The notes under the pieces were generated by a model. It did no database searches and was not told the DNA's origin. It saw only the letters and a list, made by a program, of their open reading frames with translations. DNA of 64,000 bases from Pseudorhizobium pelagicum (GTDB lineage: Bacteria; Pseudomonadota; Alphaproteobacteria; Rhizobiales; Rhizobiaceae). The stretch covers positions 93,335 to 157,334 of the forward strand of contig JOKI01000008.1 in the NCBI GenBank assembly GCA_000722615.1, given 5' to 3'. Position numbers and translations under genes: made by a program. The stretch's first letter is position 1, and every line of letters starts with the position of its first letter. Shown piece by piece: positions 1 to 9,118 of the stretch.

Positions 1-459
1 CGATCTTCGACCGGGTTATCGCGCGGATCAAGGCGCTCGGCTGGCATGTGGTCCTGCATCTGGACGCTGCGGACATCGAGCCGCTCTCCGAGATGATCCG
101 CGCCCTGCCCGTGCCCTTCGTCATCGACCACATGGGCCGCGTGGACACCAGTCTCGGCACCGATCAGCCGGCGTTTCGCGCGCTTCTCGCCATGGCCGAA
201 CGGGACAATTGCTGGGTCAAGGTTTGCGGCTCGGAACGGATCTCCCGTTATCGAGGCGGCCGTCCCGTTTGCGCGGGCGCTGATCGAGGCAAGCCCGGAT
301 CGCACGCTGTGGGGCACCGATTTCCCGCATCCCAATCTCAAGGAACCTGTCGATGAGGCAGACCTGGTGGACCTGGTCCAGAGGTTTGCGCCCGCTGAGG
401 AGGAGCGTCAGCGGCAGCTCGTCGACAATCCCGCGCGGCTATACGAATTCGCCACCTGA
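1..459 (+). pseudogene. LigI-like amidohydrolase, 3' part, frameshifted
   Basis: This is the C-terminal part of a TIM-barrel amidohydrolase of the 2-pyrone-4,6-dicarboxylate hydrolase (LigI) type; its beginning lies before the window. The reading frame is open from base 3 (IFDRVIARIKALGW) through VIDHMGR and WVKVCGSERIS at about base 245. The family sequence then continues in another frame as PVIEAAVPFARALIEASPDR, LWGTDFPHPN and VDNPARLYEFAT, with a stop at 457-459. Both halves are well conserved, so this is one gene with a frame change near 238-255, either a real lesion or a sequencing error. LigI-like hydrolases act on lactones or dicarboxylates from aromatic breakdown; the substrate here is unknown. 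A TctC-type binding protein follows after 28 bases, which suggests a shared catabolic operon. Confidence 0.7.
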
Positions 460-487
460 ACGGCGTCTATTGGAGGAGGAAGAAGAC

Positions 488-1498
488 ATGATACATCCAC
501 GAACACAGAGGCCCAGGCTACTCCGGCGAACCCTGCTGAGGGCCGCCGTTTCGGCTCTGGTCCTGACCAGTGCCGCACCGGCGATCGTCCATGCGCAGGA
601 AGACTACCCCAGCAGGGAGATCACCCTCGTGCTGCCGTTCGGCCCCGGCGGGATCGCCGACATCACGGCCCGCGTCGTTGCCGAAGCTCTCGGGAGGAAG
701 CTCGGCAAGCAGATCGTGATCATGAACCAGCCGGGCGCCGCAGGCTCTGTCGCCGCCCGTGCCGCCCTCAATGCGCCCGCCGACGGCTATACTCTTGCGC
801 TCCTCTCCAATGGGACCGCCATCAGCGTGCCGCTGTTTGAAAACCTGCAGTTCGACCCGCTGAAGGACTTCGTCCCGGTCTCCAGCCTTGCCTATTTCGA
901 CTTCGTCTTCGTCACCAAGGAGGGCGGCGCGTTCAAGACGCTCGCGGACGTCCTTGCCGCTGCCAAGGCCAAACCCGGGGCTCTGAATGTCGGGACCATC
1001 AACGTCGGCAGCAGCCAGAACCTGGCGGCGGAACTGTTCAAGTCGACGGCGGGGGTTGATTTCACCATCATTCCCTACAAGGCGACACCGGATCTGCTGG
1101 TCGCCCTGCTGGGCGGCGAACTGGATGTCATCATCGACAGCCAGACGGCGCTGAAGGCGGCGCTGGAACAGGGCCAGGCCACCGCGCTTGCCTCCTCCGG
1201 CCCGACCCGCTCCAAGCTCCTGCCCGACCTGGCGACGGCGCAGGAACAGGGCGTGGAAGGGTTCGACGTGACGTCCTGGAACGCGATCTTTGCGCCGACC
1301 GGAACACCGCAGCCGATCGTCGACACGCTCAATGCGGCCCTTACCGAAGTGCTTGCAGAGCCGGCCATCCAGGAACGGTTTGCGGATCTGGGGGTCGAAG
1401 CCCGCTCCAGCACGCCGCAGGAGATCGGCGACCGGCTGGCCGCCGACATCGAAAAGTGGGGCGCCGTGATCGAGAAGGCCGGCATTCCGAAGCAGTAG
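488..1498 (+). CDS. Tripartite tricarboxylate transporter substrate-binding protein (TctC/Bug family)
   Basis: Periplasmic solute-binding protein of the Bug/TctC family, 336 residues. These proteins bind carboxylates and deliver them to TctAB-type membrane partners, although many are orphans. A basic N-terminus and hydrophobic stretch end in AIVHAQ, a typical Sec signal peptide. The mature part starts DYPSREITLVLPFGPGG, with the family hallmarks PFGPGGIADITAR, NQPGAAG and DGYTLAL, and the C-terminal FAPTGTPQPIV region. The start is the ATG at 488, because GGAGGAGG lies about ten bases upstream and the frame before it reads into the preceding gene. No TctA or TctB gene is in the window. The ligand is not known; a product related to the upstream amidohydrolase is plausible by context only. 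Confidence 0.85.
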   Translation: MIHPRTQRPRLLRRTLLRAAVSALVLTSAAPAIVHAQEDYPSREITLVLPFGPGGIADITARVVAEALGRKLGKQIVIMNQPGAAGSVAARAALNAPADGYTLALLSNGTAISVPLFENLQFDPLKDFVPVSSLAYFDFVFVTKEGGAFKTLADVLAAAKAKPGALNVGTINVGSSQNLAAELFKSTAGVDFTIIPYKATPDLLVALLGGELDVIIDSQTALKAALEQGQATALASSGPTRSKLLPDLATAQEQGVEGFDVTSWNAIFAPTGTPQPIVDTLNAALTEVLAEPAIQERFADLGVEARSSTPQEIGDRLAADIEKWGAVIEKAGIPKQ

Positions 1499-1540
1499 GA
1501 CCCGGCAGGGCCTGATGGCGAGAACTACCCGCTGCACTCC

Positions 1541-1580
1541 GCCCGGAAGGACAAGAGCCGTCGGCTCCCTTCCGGGCTTT
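1541..1580 (+). terminator. Rho-independent terminator after the TctC gene
   Basis: A perfect ten-base stem (GCCCGGAAGG at 1541-1550 with CCTTCCGGGC at 1568-1577) encloses an inner GAGCC/GGCTC stem and is followed by a short T run. It sits 43 bases after the stop of the TctC gene, and the minus-strand TetR gene ends just beyond it at 1590, so it can serve both convergent units. Confidence 0.7.
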
Positions 1581-1589
1581 CGATGTCCG

Positions 1590-2234
1590 TCAGCCGTAGA
1601 TGCCGCGCACCAGCCGGCGGACCGAAGTCTCGATCTTTAGCCAGTCCTTCTCGCTGCGCAGCGGAAGGCCCGCGAACTCACCGGTGGCGACGGCGGAGAT
1701 GACGAGGTGCTGGATGGCGGCAAACAGGATGCCGTTGACGGTCGGTGCATCGACGCCCTTCGGGGCGGTGAGGCTGCCACGCATGCGGTCCAGCCACTTG
1801 GCAAGCGACCGGGAGCGCGCCTCGGCGAGCCTGCGCACCTGCGGGGTGTCCTTGGAGACTTCCCAGGCGATGATCTTGCAGACCAGCGGATCGTGGCGCA
1901 GCGCCTCCATGTAGAGGAGCGCCAGTCGCTCCATCAGGTCGCCGTAGGTCAGGAGGAACATGCCGCCGGAATCTTCGGGAATGCGCTCCTTCACCCAGTC
2001 GCCGAGATCGGCGCCGATGGCGTCGAGCAGGCCGTCCAGCCCGCCGTAGTAGCGATAGATCAGCTGCTTGTCGCAACCGGCCCGGCGGGCGACCGCATTG
2101 ATGCCGAACCCCTGGAAGCCTTCTTCCGCCAACAGGCTCCGCGCCGCCTGAAAGATGGCGGCCTCCGTCTGGACGCGGTTCTTCACGCGCCGTTCGGGAA
2201 CGGGTTCGACCAGGGCTTCCTGCACTGCAAGCAT
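1590..2234 (-). CDS. TetR/AcrR family transcriptional regulator
   Basis: One-domain repressor of 214 residues. The N-terminal helix-turn-helix (about residues 20-66) reads NRVQTEAAIFQAARSLLAEE, then GFGINAVARRAGCDKQLIYR and YYGGLDGLLDAIG, the classical TetR DNA-binding pattern; the C-terminal ligand domain is unassigned. The frame is open far upstream, but the start is taken at the ATG at 2234 (MLAVQEAL) because GGAG lies eight bases before it and the upstream translation has no family similarity. It is divergent from the AEC permease at 2401, the most likely target. The 166-base gap contains GTTGAAACAAC, a short inverted repeat that could be part of an operator. The effector is unknown. Confidence 0.85.
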   Translation of the reverse strand: MLAVQEALVEPVPERRVKNRVQTEAAIFQAARSLLAEEGFQGFGINAVARRAGCDKQLIYRYYGGLDGLLDAIGADLGDWVKERIPEDSGGMFLLTYGDLMERLALLYMEALRHDPLVCKIIAWEVSKDTPQVRRLAEARSRSLAKWLDRMRGSLTAPKGVDAPTVNGILFAAIQHLVISAVATGEFAGLPLRSEKDWLKIETSVRRLVRGIYG

Positions 2235-2400
2235 AGACGGCACTCCAACGTCGTTTGCCGATAAGCCGCAGTGATCGTTGAAACAACCGCACGCGGGCGG
2301 CCATACACAGAAACCCGCAGGGATTGCGCCGAACGGGTGCAGCGGGTAACCCTCGCCCGTCATTTCCCGCCGCCCTTCCCTCTCCCCCTGGCCCTTCCCC

Positions 2401-3336
2401 ATGCTGATCATCTTCGAAAGCATCCTGCCGATCTTCCTGCTGGTCCTCCTCGGGGTCGCCTTGAAGCGAAGCCCCTTGATCAACGGCACCTTCTGGGAAG
2501 GGCTGGAGCAATGCGGCTATTACGTTCTGTTCCCGGCCCTGCTCTTCCACACGCTCGCCACCGCCGACTTCTCGACCATGGAGATCGGCGCGATCGGCAC
2601 CGCCGCCGTCGTGGCCGTCGTGGCAATGTGCGCACTGGTGCTGGCGCTCTGGCTTGTCCTGAAGCGGGTCGGCGTCCCGGCTTCGGCCTTCAGCTCCGTC
2701 TTCCAGACCGCCACCCGCTGGAACGCCTTCATCGCGCTCGCCATCGCCCAGAAGATCCAGGGAGACTACGGGCTGACCGTGGTGGCGCTGGTGATGGCCG
2801 TGATCATCCTGCCGATCAACTTCATCAATGTCGGGGTGCTGTTGTCGTTTTCCGGCGCGCGCATGAGCTACGGCACCTTCGCGCTGCGGATCATCACCAA
2901 TCCGATGATCATCAGCAGCATTTTGGGCGTCATCGTCAACCAGGCGGGGATCCCGATCTATGCGCCGCTGATGAGCACGGTCGATCTCGTCGCCCGTGCG
3001 GCGCTCAGTCTCGGGCTGATCGCGGTCGGTGCCGGTCTGCGGGTTTCGGATGCGCTGAAGCCGCGGCCGCTGGTGCTGTTTTCCACGGCGCTGAAGCTTG
3101 CCTTCTTCCCGCTGCTGATGATCGCGGTTGCACTTCTGGCCGGAGTCACCGGCCCGGCGCTGGTGATGCTGGCGCTGAGCGCCAGCGTGCCGACCGCCAT
3201 GAACGGCTATATCCTTGCCAAGAAGATGGGCGGTGATGCCGAGCTCTATGCCGCCACCGCCACGGTGCAGACGGTCTTCTCCTTCGTCACCATCCCGCTC
3301 GTGCTGATGATCGCCGGTCAGCTCGCGGCGGGATAG
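2401..3336 (+). CDS. AEC family permease (auxin efflux carrier type)
   Basis: Integral inner-membrane transporter of 311 residues with about ten hydrophobic segments arranged as two repeats of five, as in the auxin efflux carrier/malonate-type AEC family. Seen: an N-terminal segment (IFESILPIFLLVLLGVALKR), a central TRWNAFIALAIAQ motif, and a second half with NPMIISSILGVIVNQAGIPI and ASVPTAMNGYILAKKMGGD, which are typical of bacterial AEC proteins. Bacterial members usually export or exchange organic acids or amino-acid derivatives; the substrate cannot be read here. It is transcribed away from the TetR gene. Its last 19 bases overlap the 3' end of the convergent acyl-CoA dehydrogenase gene. 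Confidence 0.85.
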   Translation: MLIIFESILPIFLLVLLGVALKRSPLINGTFWEGLEQCGYYVLFPALLFHTLATADFSTMEIGAIGTAAVVAVVAMCALVLALWLVLKRVGVPASAFSSVFQTATRWNAFIALAIAQKIQGDYGLTVVALVMAVIILPINFINVGVLLSFSGARMSYGTFALRIITNPMIISSILGVIVNQAGIPIYAPLMSTVDLVARAALSLGLIAVGAGLRVSDALKPRPLVLFSTALKLAFFPLLMIAVALLAGVTGPALVMLALSASVPTAMNGYILAKKMGGDAELYAATATVQTVFSFVTIPLVLMIAGQLAAG

Positions 3337-4970
3337 AGCAGATCGACGATGTAGGAGGCATCGAAGCGCGCATCGAGCATGCCGTAGGTGGAGCGCCACC
3401 CTCCGGCAAGCCGCGTCTCGAGGAAGGCATCGGCGATCTTGCCGGCACCGAGCCGCGCCAGTTCGGCGGCACCGGCGGCAAGCGCCAGCTGCTCGACGAG
3501 CAGGCGTGCCGCTCCCTCATCCGTCTCGCAGAGCGCCATGGCGGCGCGTAGTACTTCGATCGTCTTGCGCCCGGAAGCGCCGAGATCCCGCTCAAAGCCC
3601 GCAAGCACGAGCTCGAAGAGGTCCTTGCCGCGCGACAGCACCCGCAGCACATCGAGCGCCATGACGTTGCCGGAGCCCTCCCATATGGCGTTGACCGGCG
3701 CCTCGCGATAGTGGCGGGCGAGCGGGCGCTCCTCGACGTAGCCGTTGCCGCCCATGCATTCCATCGCCTCGTAGATCAGCGACGGGGCGATCTTGCAGTT
3801 CCAGTACTTGATGACCGGCGTCATGACCCGCGCGAAGGCGGCATCGGCAGGATTGCTGGCTGCCTGATCGAACGCCTCGGCCAGGCGGAAGGCCAAGGCG
3901 GTCGCGGCGGCGACATCGAGCGCCATGTCGGCCAGCACGCGGGTCATCAGCGGCTGGTCGATCAGGTTCTTGCCGAAGACGCTGCGGCCGCGGCAGTGGT
4001 GGACGGCTTCCGCCAGGGAGGCGCGCATGATGCCGGCCGAGGCCAGTGCGCAGTCCAGCCGGGTCAGCGTCACCATGTCGAGGATGGTGCGGACGCCGGC
4101 ACCGGGCTCGCCCAGCAGATAGCCAAAGGCATCGGTGAATTCGACTTCCGAGGACGCGTTCGAACGGTTGCCGAGCTTGTCCTTCAGGCGCTGGAACTCC
4201 AGCCCGTTCGCGGAGCCGTCCTCCAGCAGGCGAGGCACCAGGAAGCAGCCGATGCCTTCGTTCGTCTTTGCCAGCATGACGAAGCCGTCGCTCATCGGCG
4301 CCGACATGAACCACTTGTGCCCGGACAGGCGGTAGATCCCCTCGCCGACCCGTTCGGCCGTCGAGCGGTTGGCGCGCACATCCGTACCGCCCTGCTTTTC
4401 CGTCATCCCCATGCCGATGGTGACGGCGGTCTTCTGCAATGCCGGACGGTTCGAAGAATCGTATTTGCGCGACAGGATCTTCGGGGCCCACTCCCTCTGC
4501 ACCCGCGGCGATGCCATGAGCGCGGCGACAGAGGCGCTCGTCATCGTCAGCGGGCAGAGATGGCCGCACTCGAGCTGCGAGGTCAGGTAGAAGCGCGTCG
4601 CACGCGCCTTGTGCTCATGGCCCTTGGCTTCCGGAATGCTTTCCCAGACGGAGGAGTGCAGGCCGATCGACATCGAGCGGCGCATCAGCGCATGCCAGGC
4701 CGGATGGAATTCCACCACGTCGAGACGCTCGCCGCGCGGACCGTGGGTGCGCAGTTTCGGCGGGCTTTCGTTGGCCATCCGCGCCAGTTCCTGCGCTTCC
4801 GGCGAGGTCGCGTAATGGCCGATCGAATCGAACTCATCACGCAGGCTGCGATGCAGGCCGGCCGTGAGGTCGACGATCAGCGGATCTGATCGATAGGCGT
4901 TGATACCGGACCAGGGTTTCGGCTGGTTCAGTTCGGCAAGTTTCTGTTCGGTCCGGCTATTCTGTGTCAT
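3318..4970 (-). CDS. aidB: Acyl-CoA dehydrogenase family protein, AidB-like
   Basis: Flavoprotein of 550 residues, the usual AidB length and longer than ordinary acyl-CoA dehydrogenases (about 380). Domain order is an N-terminal helical extension (LNQPKPWSGINAYRSDPL), the dehydrogenase middle domain (GMGMTEKQGGTDVRANRSTA, LSGHKWFMSAPMSDGFVMLA), the helical C-domain with MECMGGNGYVEE and REAPVNAIWEGSGNVMALDV, and a C-terminal helical extension. AidB in Escherichia coli is induced by alkylation damage, binds DNA and FAD, and protects against or destroys alkylating agents. No ada gene is nearby, so regulation is unknown. It is divergent from pyrB and overlaps the AEC gene by 19 bases at its 3' end. 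Confidence 0.85.
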   Translation of the reverse strand: MTQNSRTEQKLAELNQPKPWSGINAYRSDPLIVDLTAGLHRSLRDEFDSIGHYATSPEAQELARMANESPPKLRTHGPRGERLDVVEFHPAWHALMRRSMSIGLHSSVWESIPEAKGHEHKARATRFYLTSQLECGHLCPLTMTSASVAALMASPRVQREWAPKILSRKYDSSNRPALQKTAVTIGMGMTEKQGGTDVRANRSTAERVGEGIYRLSGHKWFMSAPMSDGFVMLAKTNEGIGCFLVPRLLEDGSANGLEFQRLKDKLGNRSNASSEVEFTDAFGYLLGEPGAGVRTILDMVTLTRLDCALASAGIMRASLAEAVHHCRGRSVFGKNLIDQPLMTRVLADMALDVAAATALAFRLAEAFDQAASNPADAAFARVMTPVIKYWNCKIAPSLIYEAMECMGGNGYVEERPLARHYREAPVNAIWEGSGNVMALDVLRVLSRGKDLFELVLAGFERDLGASGRKTIEVLRAAMALCETDEGAARLLVEQLALAAGAAELARLGAGKIADAFLETRLAGGWRSTYGMLDARFDASYIVDLLYPAAS

Positions 4971-5035
4971 AGGCCGCTTCTAGCCCGTTTCTCCGAAAAA
5001 TGCATGAGGATGAACCGACTTTTCCCGGCCATTCG

Positions 5036-5065
5036 CTTGCCCGTCCCGCAGCCAGTCATTATAGA
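5036..5065 (+). promoter_or_regulatory. Predicted sigma-70 promoter of pyrB
   Basis: TTGCCC at 5037-5042 and TATAGA at 5060-5065 are separated by exactly 17 bases, close to the alphaproteobacterial CTTGAC/CTATAT pattern. A transcript starting near 5072 would have a leader of about 20 bases before the pyrB ATG, leaving no room for an attenuator. Confidence 0.45.
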
Positions 5066-5091
5066 CGCCCGAACGCAAGCGGAGACGCCTC

Positions 5092-6048
5092 ATGGTCTTC
5101 TTTCCCCACCGCCATCTCCTCGGCATCAAGGGTCTCACCGAACACGACATCACCTATCTCCTGGACAAGGCCGACGAGGCCGTCCAGATCAGCCGACAGC
5201 GAGAAAAGAAGACCTCGACGCTGCGCGGGCTGACGCAGATCAATCTGTTCTTCGAAGCCTCCACCCGCACACAGGCCTCCTTCGAGCTCGCCGGCAAACG
5301 GCTGGGCGCCGACGTGATGAACATGTCGGTCGGCAATTCGTCGGTGAAGAAGGGCGAGACCCTGATCGACACGGCGATGACGCTGAACGCCATGCACCCG
5401 GACGTGCTGGTGCTGCGGCACTCGTCGGCCGGCGCTGCCGCTTTGCTGGCCCAGAAGGTCGCCTGTTCCGTGGTCAACGCCGGCGACGGGCAGCACGAAC
5501 ATCCGACGCAGGCGCTTCTCGATGCGCTGACCATCCGCCGCGCCAAGGGCAAGCTGTCGCGCATCATCGTCGCCATCTGCGGCGACGTCCTTCACTCCCG
5601 CGTCGCGCGCTCCAACATCCTGCTCCTGAACGCCATGGGCGCACGGGTACGGGTGGTGGCGCCGTCGACGCTCCTGCCGTCCGGCATTGCCCAGATGGGC
5701 GCCGAGGTCTTCCACTCCATGGAAGAGGGTCTGAAGGATGCCGACGTGGTGATGATGCTGCGCCTGCAGCGGGAGCGCATGTCGGGCTCTTTCGTCCCCT
5801 CCGTGCGGGAATACTTCCACTTCTACGGTCTGGATGCCGAGAAGCTGAAGGCCGCCAAGGAAGACGCGCTCGTCATGCATCCCGGCCCGATGAACCGCGG
5901 CGTCGAGATCGCCTCCGAGGTCGCAGACGGCCCACAGAGCGTGATCGAGCAGCAGGTGGAAATGGGGGTCGCCGTGCGCATGGCCGTGATGGAAACGCTG
6001 CTCCTGTCGCAGAACCAGGGCCCGAGAAGCGAGGGAGTGCACGCATGA
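5092..6048 (+). CDS. pyrB: Aspartate carbamoyltransferase catalytic subunit
   Basis: Joins carbamoyl phosphate and aspartate to carbamoylaspartate, the first committed step of pyrimidine synthesis, in the cytosol. 318 residues, a normal length. Seen: the carbamoyl-phosphate loop [20 protein letters not shown], the flexible-loop segment [24 protein letters not shown], the HPTQALLD motif and the C-terminal [13 protein letters not shown] aspartate-binding region. The stop codon overlaps the start of the pyrC-like gene (ATGA), so the two are translationally coupled. That partner has lost its metal site, as in the Pseudomonas-type PyrB/PyrC' dodecamer, so PyrB probably works in complex with it. 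No pyrI regulatory subunit is present. Confidence 0.95.
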   Translation: MVFFPHRHLLGIKGLTEHDITYLLDKADEAVQISRQREKKTSTLRGLTQINLFFEASTRTQASFELAGKRLGADVMNMSVGNSSVKKGETLIDTAMTLNAMHPDVLVLRHSSAGAAALLAQKVACSVVNAGDGQHEHPTQALLDALTIRRAKGKLSRIIVAICGDVLHSRVARSNILLLNAMGARVRVVAPSTLLPSGIAQMGAEVFHSMEEGLKDADVVMMLRLQRERMSGSFVPSVREYFHFYGLDAEKLKAAKEDALVMHPGPMNRGVEIASEVADGPQSVIEQQVEMGVAVRMAVMETLLLSQNQGPRSEGVHA

Positions 6049-7334
6049 GCCAGGCCCTCGTTCTCACCAATGCCCGCATCCTCGATCCGTCCCGCAACCT
6101 GGACGAGGTCGGCACCATCATCGTCGGCGACGACGGTCGTATTCTTGCCGCCGGCGCCGACGCCCGCAACCAGGGCGCCCCGGAAGGGGCTGTCATCCGC
6201 GACTGCAGGGGGCTTCTCGCCGTTCCCGGCCTCGTCGACGCGCGCGTCTTTGTCGGCGAACCCGGCGCGGAACACCGCGAAACGATCGAATCCGCCAGCC
6301 GTGCCGCAGCCGCCGGCGGCGTCACCTCGTTCATCATGATGCCAGACACGGATCCCGTGCTGGACGACATCGCGCTGGTCGAATTCGTCCAGAAGGCGGC
6401 GCGCGACAAGGCGGTTGTCAACGTCTATCCGGCCGCAGCCCTGACCAAGGGACTGGCCGGCCACGAGATGACCGAGATCGGCATGCTCCAGAAGGCCGGT
6501 GCGGTGGCCTTCACCAACGGCCGCCAGCCGCTGCACGACACGCTGGTGCTGCGCCGGGCCATGACCTATGCCCGGGAATTCGACGCGGTGATCGCACTCG
6601 AGGCGCGCGACCGCTACATCGGCGCAGGCGTCATGAACGAGGGGCTGTTCGCAAGCTGGCTCGGACTTGCCGGCGTGCCGAAGGAAGCCGAGATCATTCC
6701 GCTGGAGCGGGACCTGCGGATCGCCGGCCTCACCGGCGCCCGCTATCATGCCGCAAAGATTTCCGTTCCGGAATCGGCCGAGGCGATGCGGGTTGCCCGC
6801 CGCCGTGGCGCGAAGGTGACCTGCGGCATCTCCATCAACCATCTGTCGCTCAACGAGAACGACATCGGCGAATACCGCACCTTCTTCAAGCTCTCGCCGC
6901 CGCTGCGCACCGAGGACGACCGCACGGCCATGGTCGAGGCGCTGGCGGACGGGACGATCGACATCATCGTCTCCTCCCACGATCCTCAGGACGTCGACAC
7001 CAAGCGGCTGCCGTTTGCCGATGCGGCGGATGGCGCGATCGGACTGGAGACACTGCTGGCGGCAGCACTTCGCCTGCATCATTCCGGCCAGGTGCCGCTG
7101 ATGCGCCTGATTCATGCCATGTCGACGCGACCCGCGGAGATCTTCGGGCTGGACGCCGGTACCCTGAAGCCTGGCGCGCGGGCCGACATCACGCTGATCG
7201 ATCTCGACGAGCCATGGCTCGTCTCGAAGGACGCGATCCTGTCGCGGTCGAAGAACACCCCGTTCGAAGATGCCCGCTTCTCCGGCCGGGCGGTCGCCAC
7301 CTATGTCGGCGGCAAATGCGTTCATGCACTCTGA
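6045..7334 (+). CDS. pyrC: Dihydroorotase-like protein, probably inactive PyrC' partner of PyrB
   Basis: TIM-barrel protein of the type I dihydroorotase family, 429 residues, starting at the ATG that overlaps the pyrB stop. The fold signature is intact ([44 protein letters not shown]). The catalytic residues are not: the HxH metal motif usually seen as DxHVHLREPG is [10 protein letters not shown] (R67, F69; the substrate-binding Arg is Gly71), MPNT is MPDT, and the ATDHAPH aspartate motif is SSHDPQ. In Pseudomonas such a PyrC' is inactive but needed to assemble active PyrB. I infer the same scaffold role; a separate active dihydroorotase should exist elsewhere in the genome. It is usually annotated simply as dihydroorotase. 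Confidence 0.85.
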   Translation: MSQALVLTNARILDPSRNLDEVGTIIVGDDGRILAAGADARNQGAPEGAVIRDCRGLLAVPGLVDARVFVGEPGAEHRETIESASRAAAAGGVTSFIMMPDTDPVLDDIALVEFVQKAARDKAVVNVYPAAALTKGLAGHEMTEIGMLQKAGAVAFTNGRQPLHDTLVLRRAMTYAREFDAVIALEARDRYIGAGVMNEGLFASWLGLAGVPKEAEIIPLERDLRIAGLTGARYHAAKISVPESAEAMRVARRRGAKVTCGISINHLSLNENDIGEYRTFFKLSPPLRTEDDRTAMVEALADGTIDIIVSSHDPQDVDTKRLPFADAADGAIGLETLLAAALRLHHSGQVPLMRLIHAMSTRPAEIFGLDAGTLKPGARADITLIDLDEPWLVSKDAILSRSKNTPFEDARFSGRAVATYVGGKCVHAL

Positions 7335-7346
7335 GGAGGCGAGCCT

Positions 7347-7964
7347 GTGACTGACATCATGACCTGGCAGATCGGTGGCGGCGTCGCCCTTGCCGCCATC
7401 GTACTCGGATATCTTCTCGGCTCGATTCCCTTCGGGCTGCTCCTGACCCGCATGGCGGGGCTTGGCGACATTCGCACCATCGGCTCGGGAAACATCGGCG
7501 CCACCAATGTGCTGCGCACCGGCAACAAGAAGCTCGCCGCCGCGACGCTGCTGCTCGATGCGCTGAAGGCCACCGCTGCCGCTCTCGCCGGCTTCTACAT
7601 CGCCGGACCGGAAGCCGGGCTGCTTGCGGGTTTCGGCGCCTTCATCGGGCACCTGTTCCCGGTGTGGATCGGGTTCAAGGGCGGCAAGGGCGTCGCCACC
7701 TATATCGGCACGCTGCTCGGCGTGGCGCCGCTCTGGGTGCTGGCCTTTGCAGCCGTATGGCTGACGGTCGCCTTCGTCAGCCGCTACTCCTCCCTCTCGG
7801 CCCTGGTTGCAACGCTTGTGATTCCGGTTGCATTGTGGATAGTAGGCGAGGAAAAGATTGCGCTGGTCATGGCCATCATGACGGCGGTGTCCTGGTGGCG
7901 GCACGAAGCCAATATCAAGCGGTTGCTGGCAGGCACGGAAGGTAAGATCGGCCAGAAGGGATAG
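7347..7964 (+). CDS. plsY: Glycerol-3-phosphate acyltransferase PlsY
   Basis: Inner-membrane acyltransferase that moves the acyl group from acyl-phosphate (made by PlsX) to glycerol-3-phosphate, the first step of phospholipid synthesis. 205 residues with about five membrane segments. Conserved loops are visible: [48 protein letters not shown] and [11 protein letters not shown]. The GTG at 7347 is preferred because GAGGAGG ends eight bases upstream; an ATG lies four codons later. It sits 12 bases after the pyrC-like gene and two bases before dprA, so all four genes from pyrB look like one transcript. Confidence 0.93.
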   Translation: MTDIMTWQIGGGVALAAIVLGYLLGSIPFGLLLTRMAGLGDIRTIGSGNIGATNVLRTGNKKLAAATLLLDALKATAAALAGFYIAGPEAGLLAGFGAFIGHLFPVWIGFKGGKGVATYIGTLLGVAPLWVLAFAAVWLTVAFVSRYSSLSALVATLVIPVALWIVGEEKIALVMAIMTAVSWWRHEANIKRLLAGTEGKIGQKG

Positions 7965-7966
7965 CG

Positions 7967-9118
7967 ATGCCTGAGGGCGGCGCAAGACGGATCGGGATTG
8001 CGCTGACCGACAGGCAAAGGATCGCCTGGCTTCGATTGATCCGCAGCGACAACGTCGGGCCAGCCACCTTTCGCGATCTCATCAACCACTTCGGCTCCGC
8101 CGAGGCCGCACTTTCCATGCTGCCTGAGCTCTCCAGCCGCGGCGGTGCCTCCCGGACGATCCGGATCGCGACTGTCGACGAGGCCGAGCGGGAGATCGAG
8201 AAGGCCCACCGGCTGGGCGCTCGGTTCATCGGCATCGGCGAGCCGGATTATCCCGCAGCGCTTCGGCAGATCGACGGTGCGCCGCCTCTTCTCGCGGCGA
8301 AAGGCCGCTCCGGGGTGACCATCCGGCCTTCCGTTGGCGTCGTCGGATCGCGCAATGCCTCGATCAGCGGCGCCAAATTCGCGGCGATGATTGCCCGCGA
8401 CGTCGGCCGCGCCGGCTATACAATCACCTCAGGCCTCGCCCGTGGCATCGACACCGCCGCCCACCGGGCCAGTCTCGACACCGGAACGATCACGGTTCTG
8501 GCGGGTGGGCTGGACCAGCCATATCCCCCAGAAAACATTCCGCTGCTGGAGGAGATCACCGACGGCAACGGCCTTGCGGTCAGCGAGATGCCTTTCGGGT
8601 GGGAGCCCCGCGCCCGTGACTTCCCGCGCAGAAACAGGCTGATCGCCGGCATTTCTCTCGGCGTCGTCGTGGTGGAGGCGGCCCAGAGATCCGGTTCGCT
8701 GATCACGGCCCGCATGGCGGGCGATTTCGGGCGGCTGGTTTTCGCGGTGCCGGGATCGCCGCTCGATCCCCGATGCCACGGCACCAACGGTCTTCTCAAG
8801 GAGGGGGCGATCGTCACGACCGAGCCGCAGGATGTCCTGGATGCACTGGCGCCCCTTTCGCAGATGGCCCCTCCCCCATCCTCCGTCATCGAGGAACCGG
8901 AGCAGGACGAAGGCGGCAGGTCGTTCCTGCCACCGGACGACAGCGAGCGACAACAGATCGTCTCGGCGCTAGGGCCGACCCCGGTCGAGATCGACGACAT
9001 CATCCGCCATACCGGGCTTGATGCGTCCGCCGTCTATCTGGTTCTCCTGGAGCTCGATCTTGCCGGGCGCCTACACCGTCACTCCGGAGGGCTTGTCTCC
9101 ATTGCGATGAGCGACTGA
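7967..9118 (+). CDS. dprA: DNA processing protein DprA (Smf)
   Basis: Single-strand DNA-binding protein that protects incoming transforming DNA and loads RecA. 383 residues in three parts: an N-terminal helical/SAM-like region (about 15-100), the Rossmann-like DprA domain starting at VGVVGSRNAS (about 123-132) and continuing with ITSGLARGIDTAAHRASLD, TVLAGGLDQPYPPEN and RNRLIAGISLGVVVVEAA, and a C-terminal winged-helix domain (about 310-380, GPTPVEIDDIIRHTGLDAS). Competence is not documented for most rhizobia, yet the gene is universally kept there. It starts two bases after plsY. Its last 48 bases overlap a small convergent gene. Confidence 0.93.
   Translation: MPEGGARRIGIALTDRQRIAWLRLIRSDNVGPATFRDLINHFGSAEAALSMLPELSSRGGASRTIRIATVDEAEREIEKAHRLGARFIGIGEPDYPAALRQIDGAPPLLAAKGRSGVTIRPSVGVVGSRNASISGAKFAAMIARDVGRAGYTITSGLARGIDTAAHRASLDTGTITVLAGGLDQPYPPENIPLLEEITDGNGLAVSEMPFGWEPRARDFPRRNRLIAGISLGVVVVEAAQRSGSLITARMAGDFGRLVFAVPGSPLDPRCHGTNGLLKEGAIVTTEPQDVLDALAPLSQMAPPPSSVIEEPEQDEGGRSFLPPDDSERQQIVSALGPTPVEIDDIIRHTGLDASAVYLVLLELDLAGRLHRHSGGLVSIAMSD

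Noticed and set aside
2260..2300. GTTGAAACAAC as a TetR operator
   Set aside because: Only four bases per arm; too short to call, mentioned in the TetR entry only.
1678..3399. 573-codon minus-strand frame across the TetR and AEC genes
   Set aside because: Arg/His/Gln-rich low-quality translation covering two well-supported genes; a shadow frame.
5004..6044. N-terminal extension of the pyrC-like frame through pyrB
   Set aside because: The frame is open by chance; family similarity starts only at the ATG overlapping the pyrB stop.
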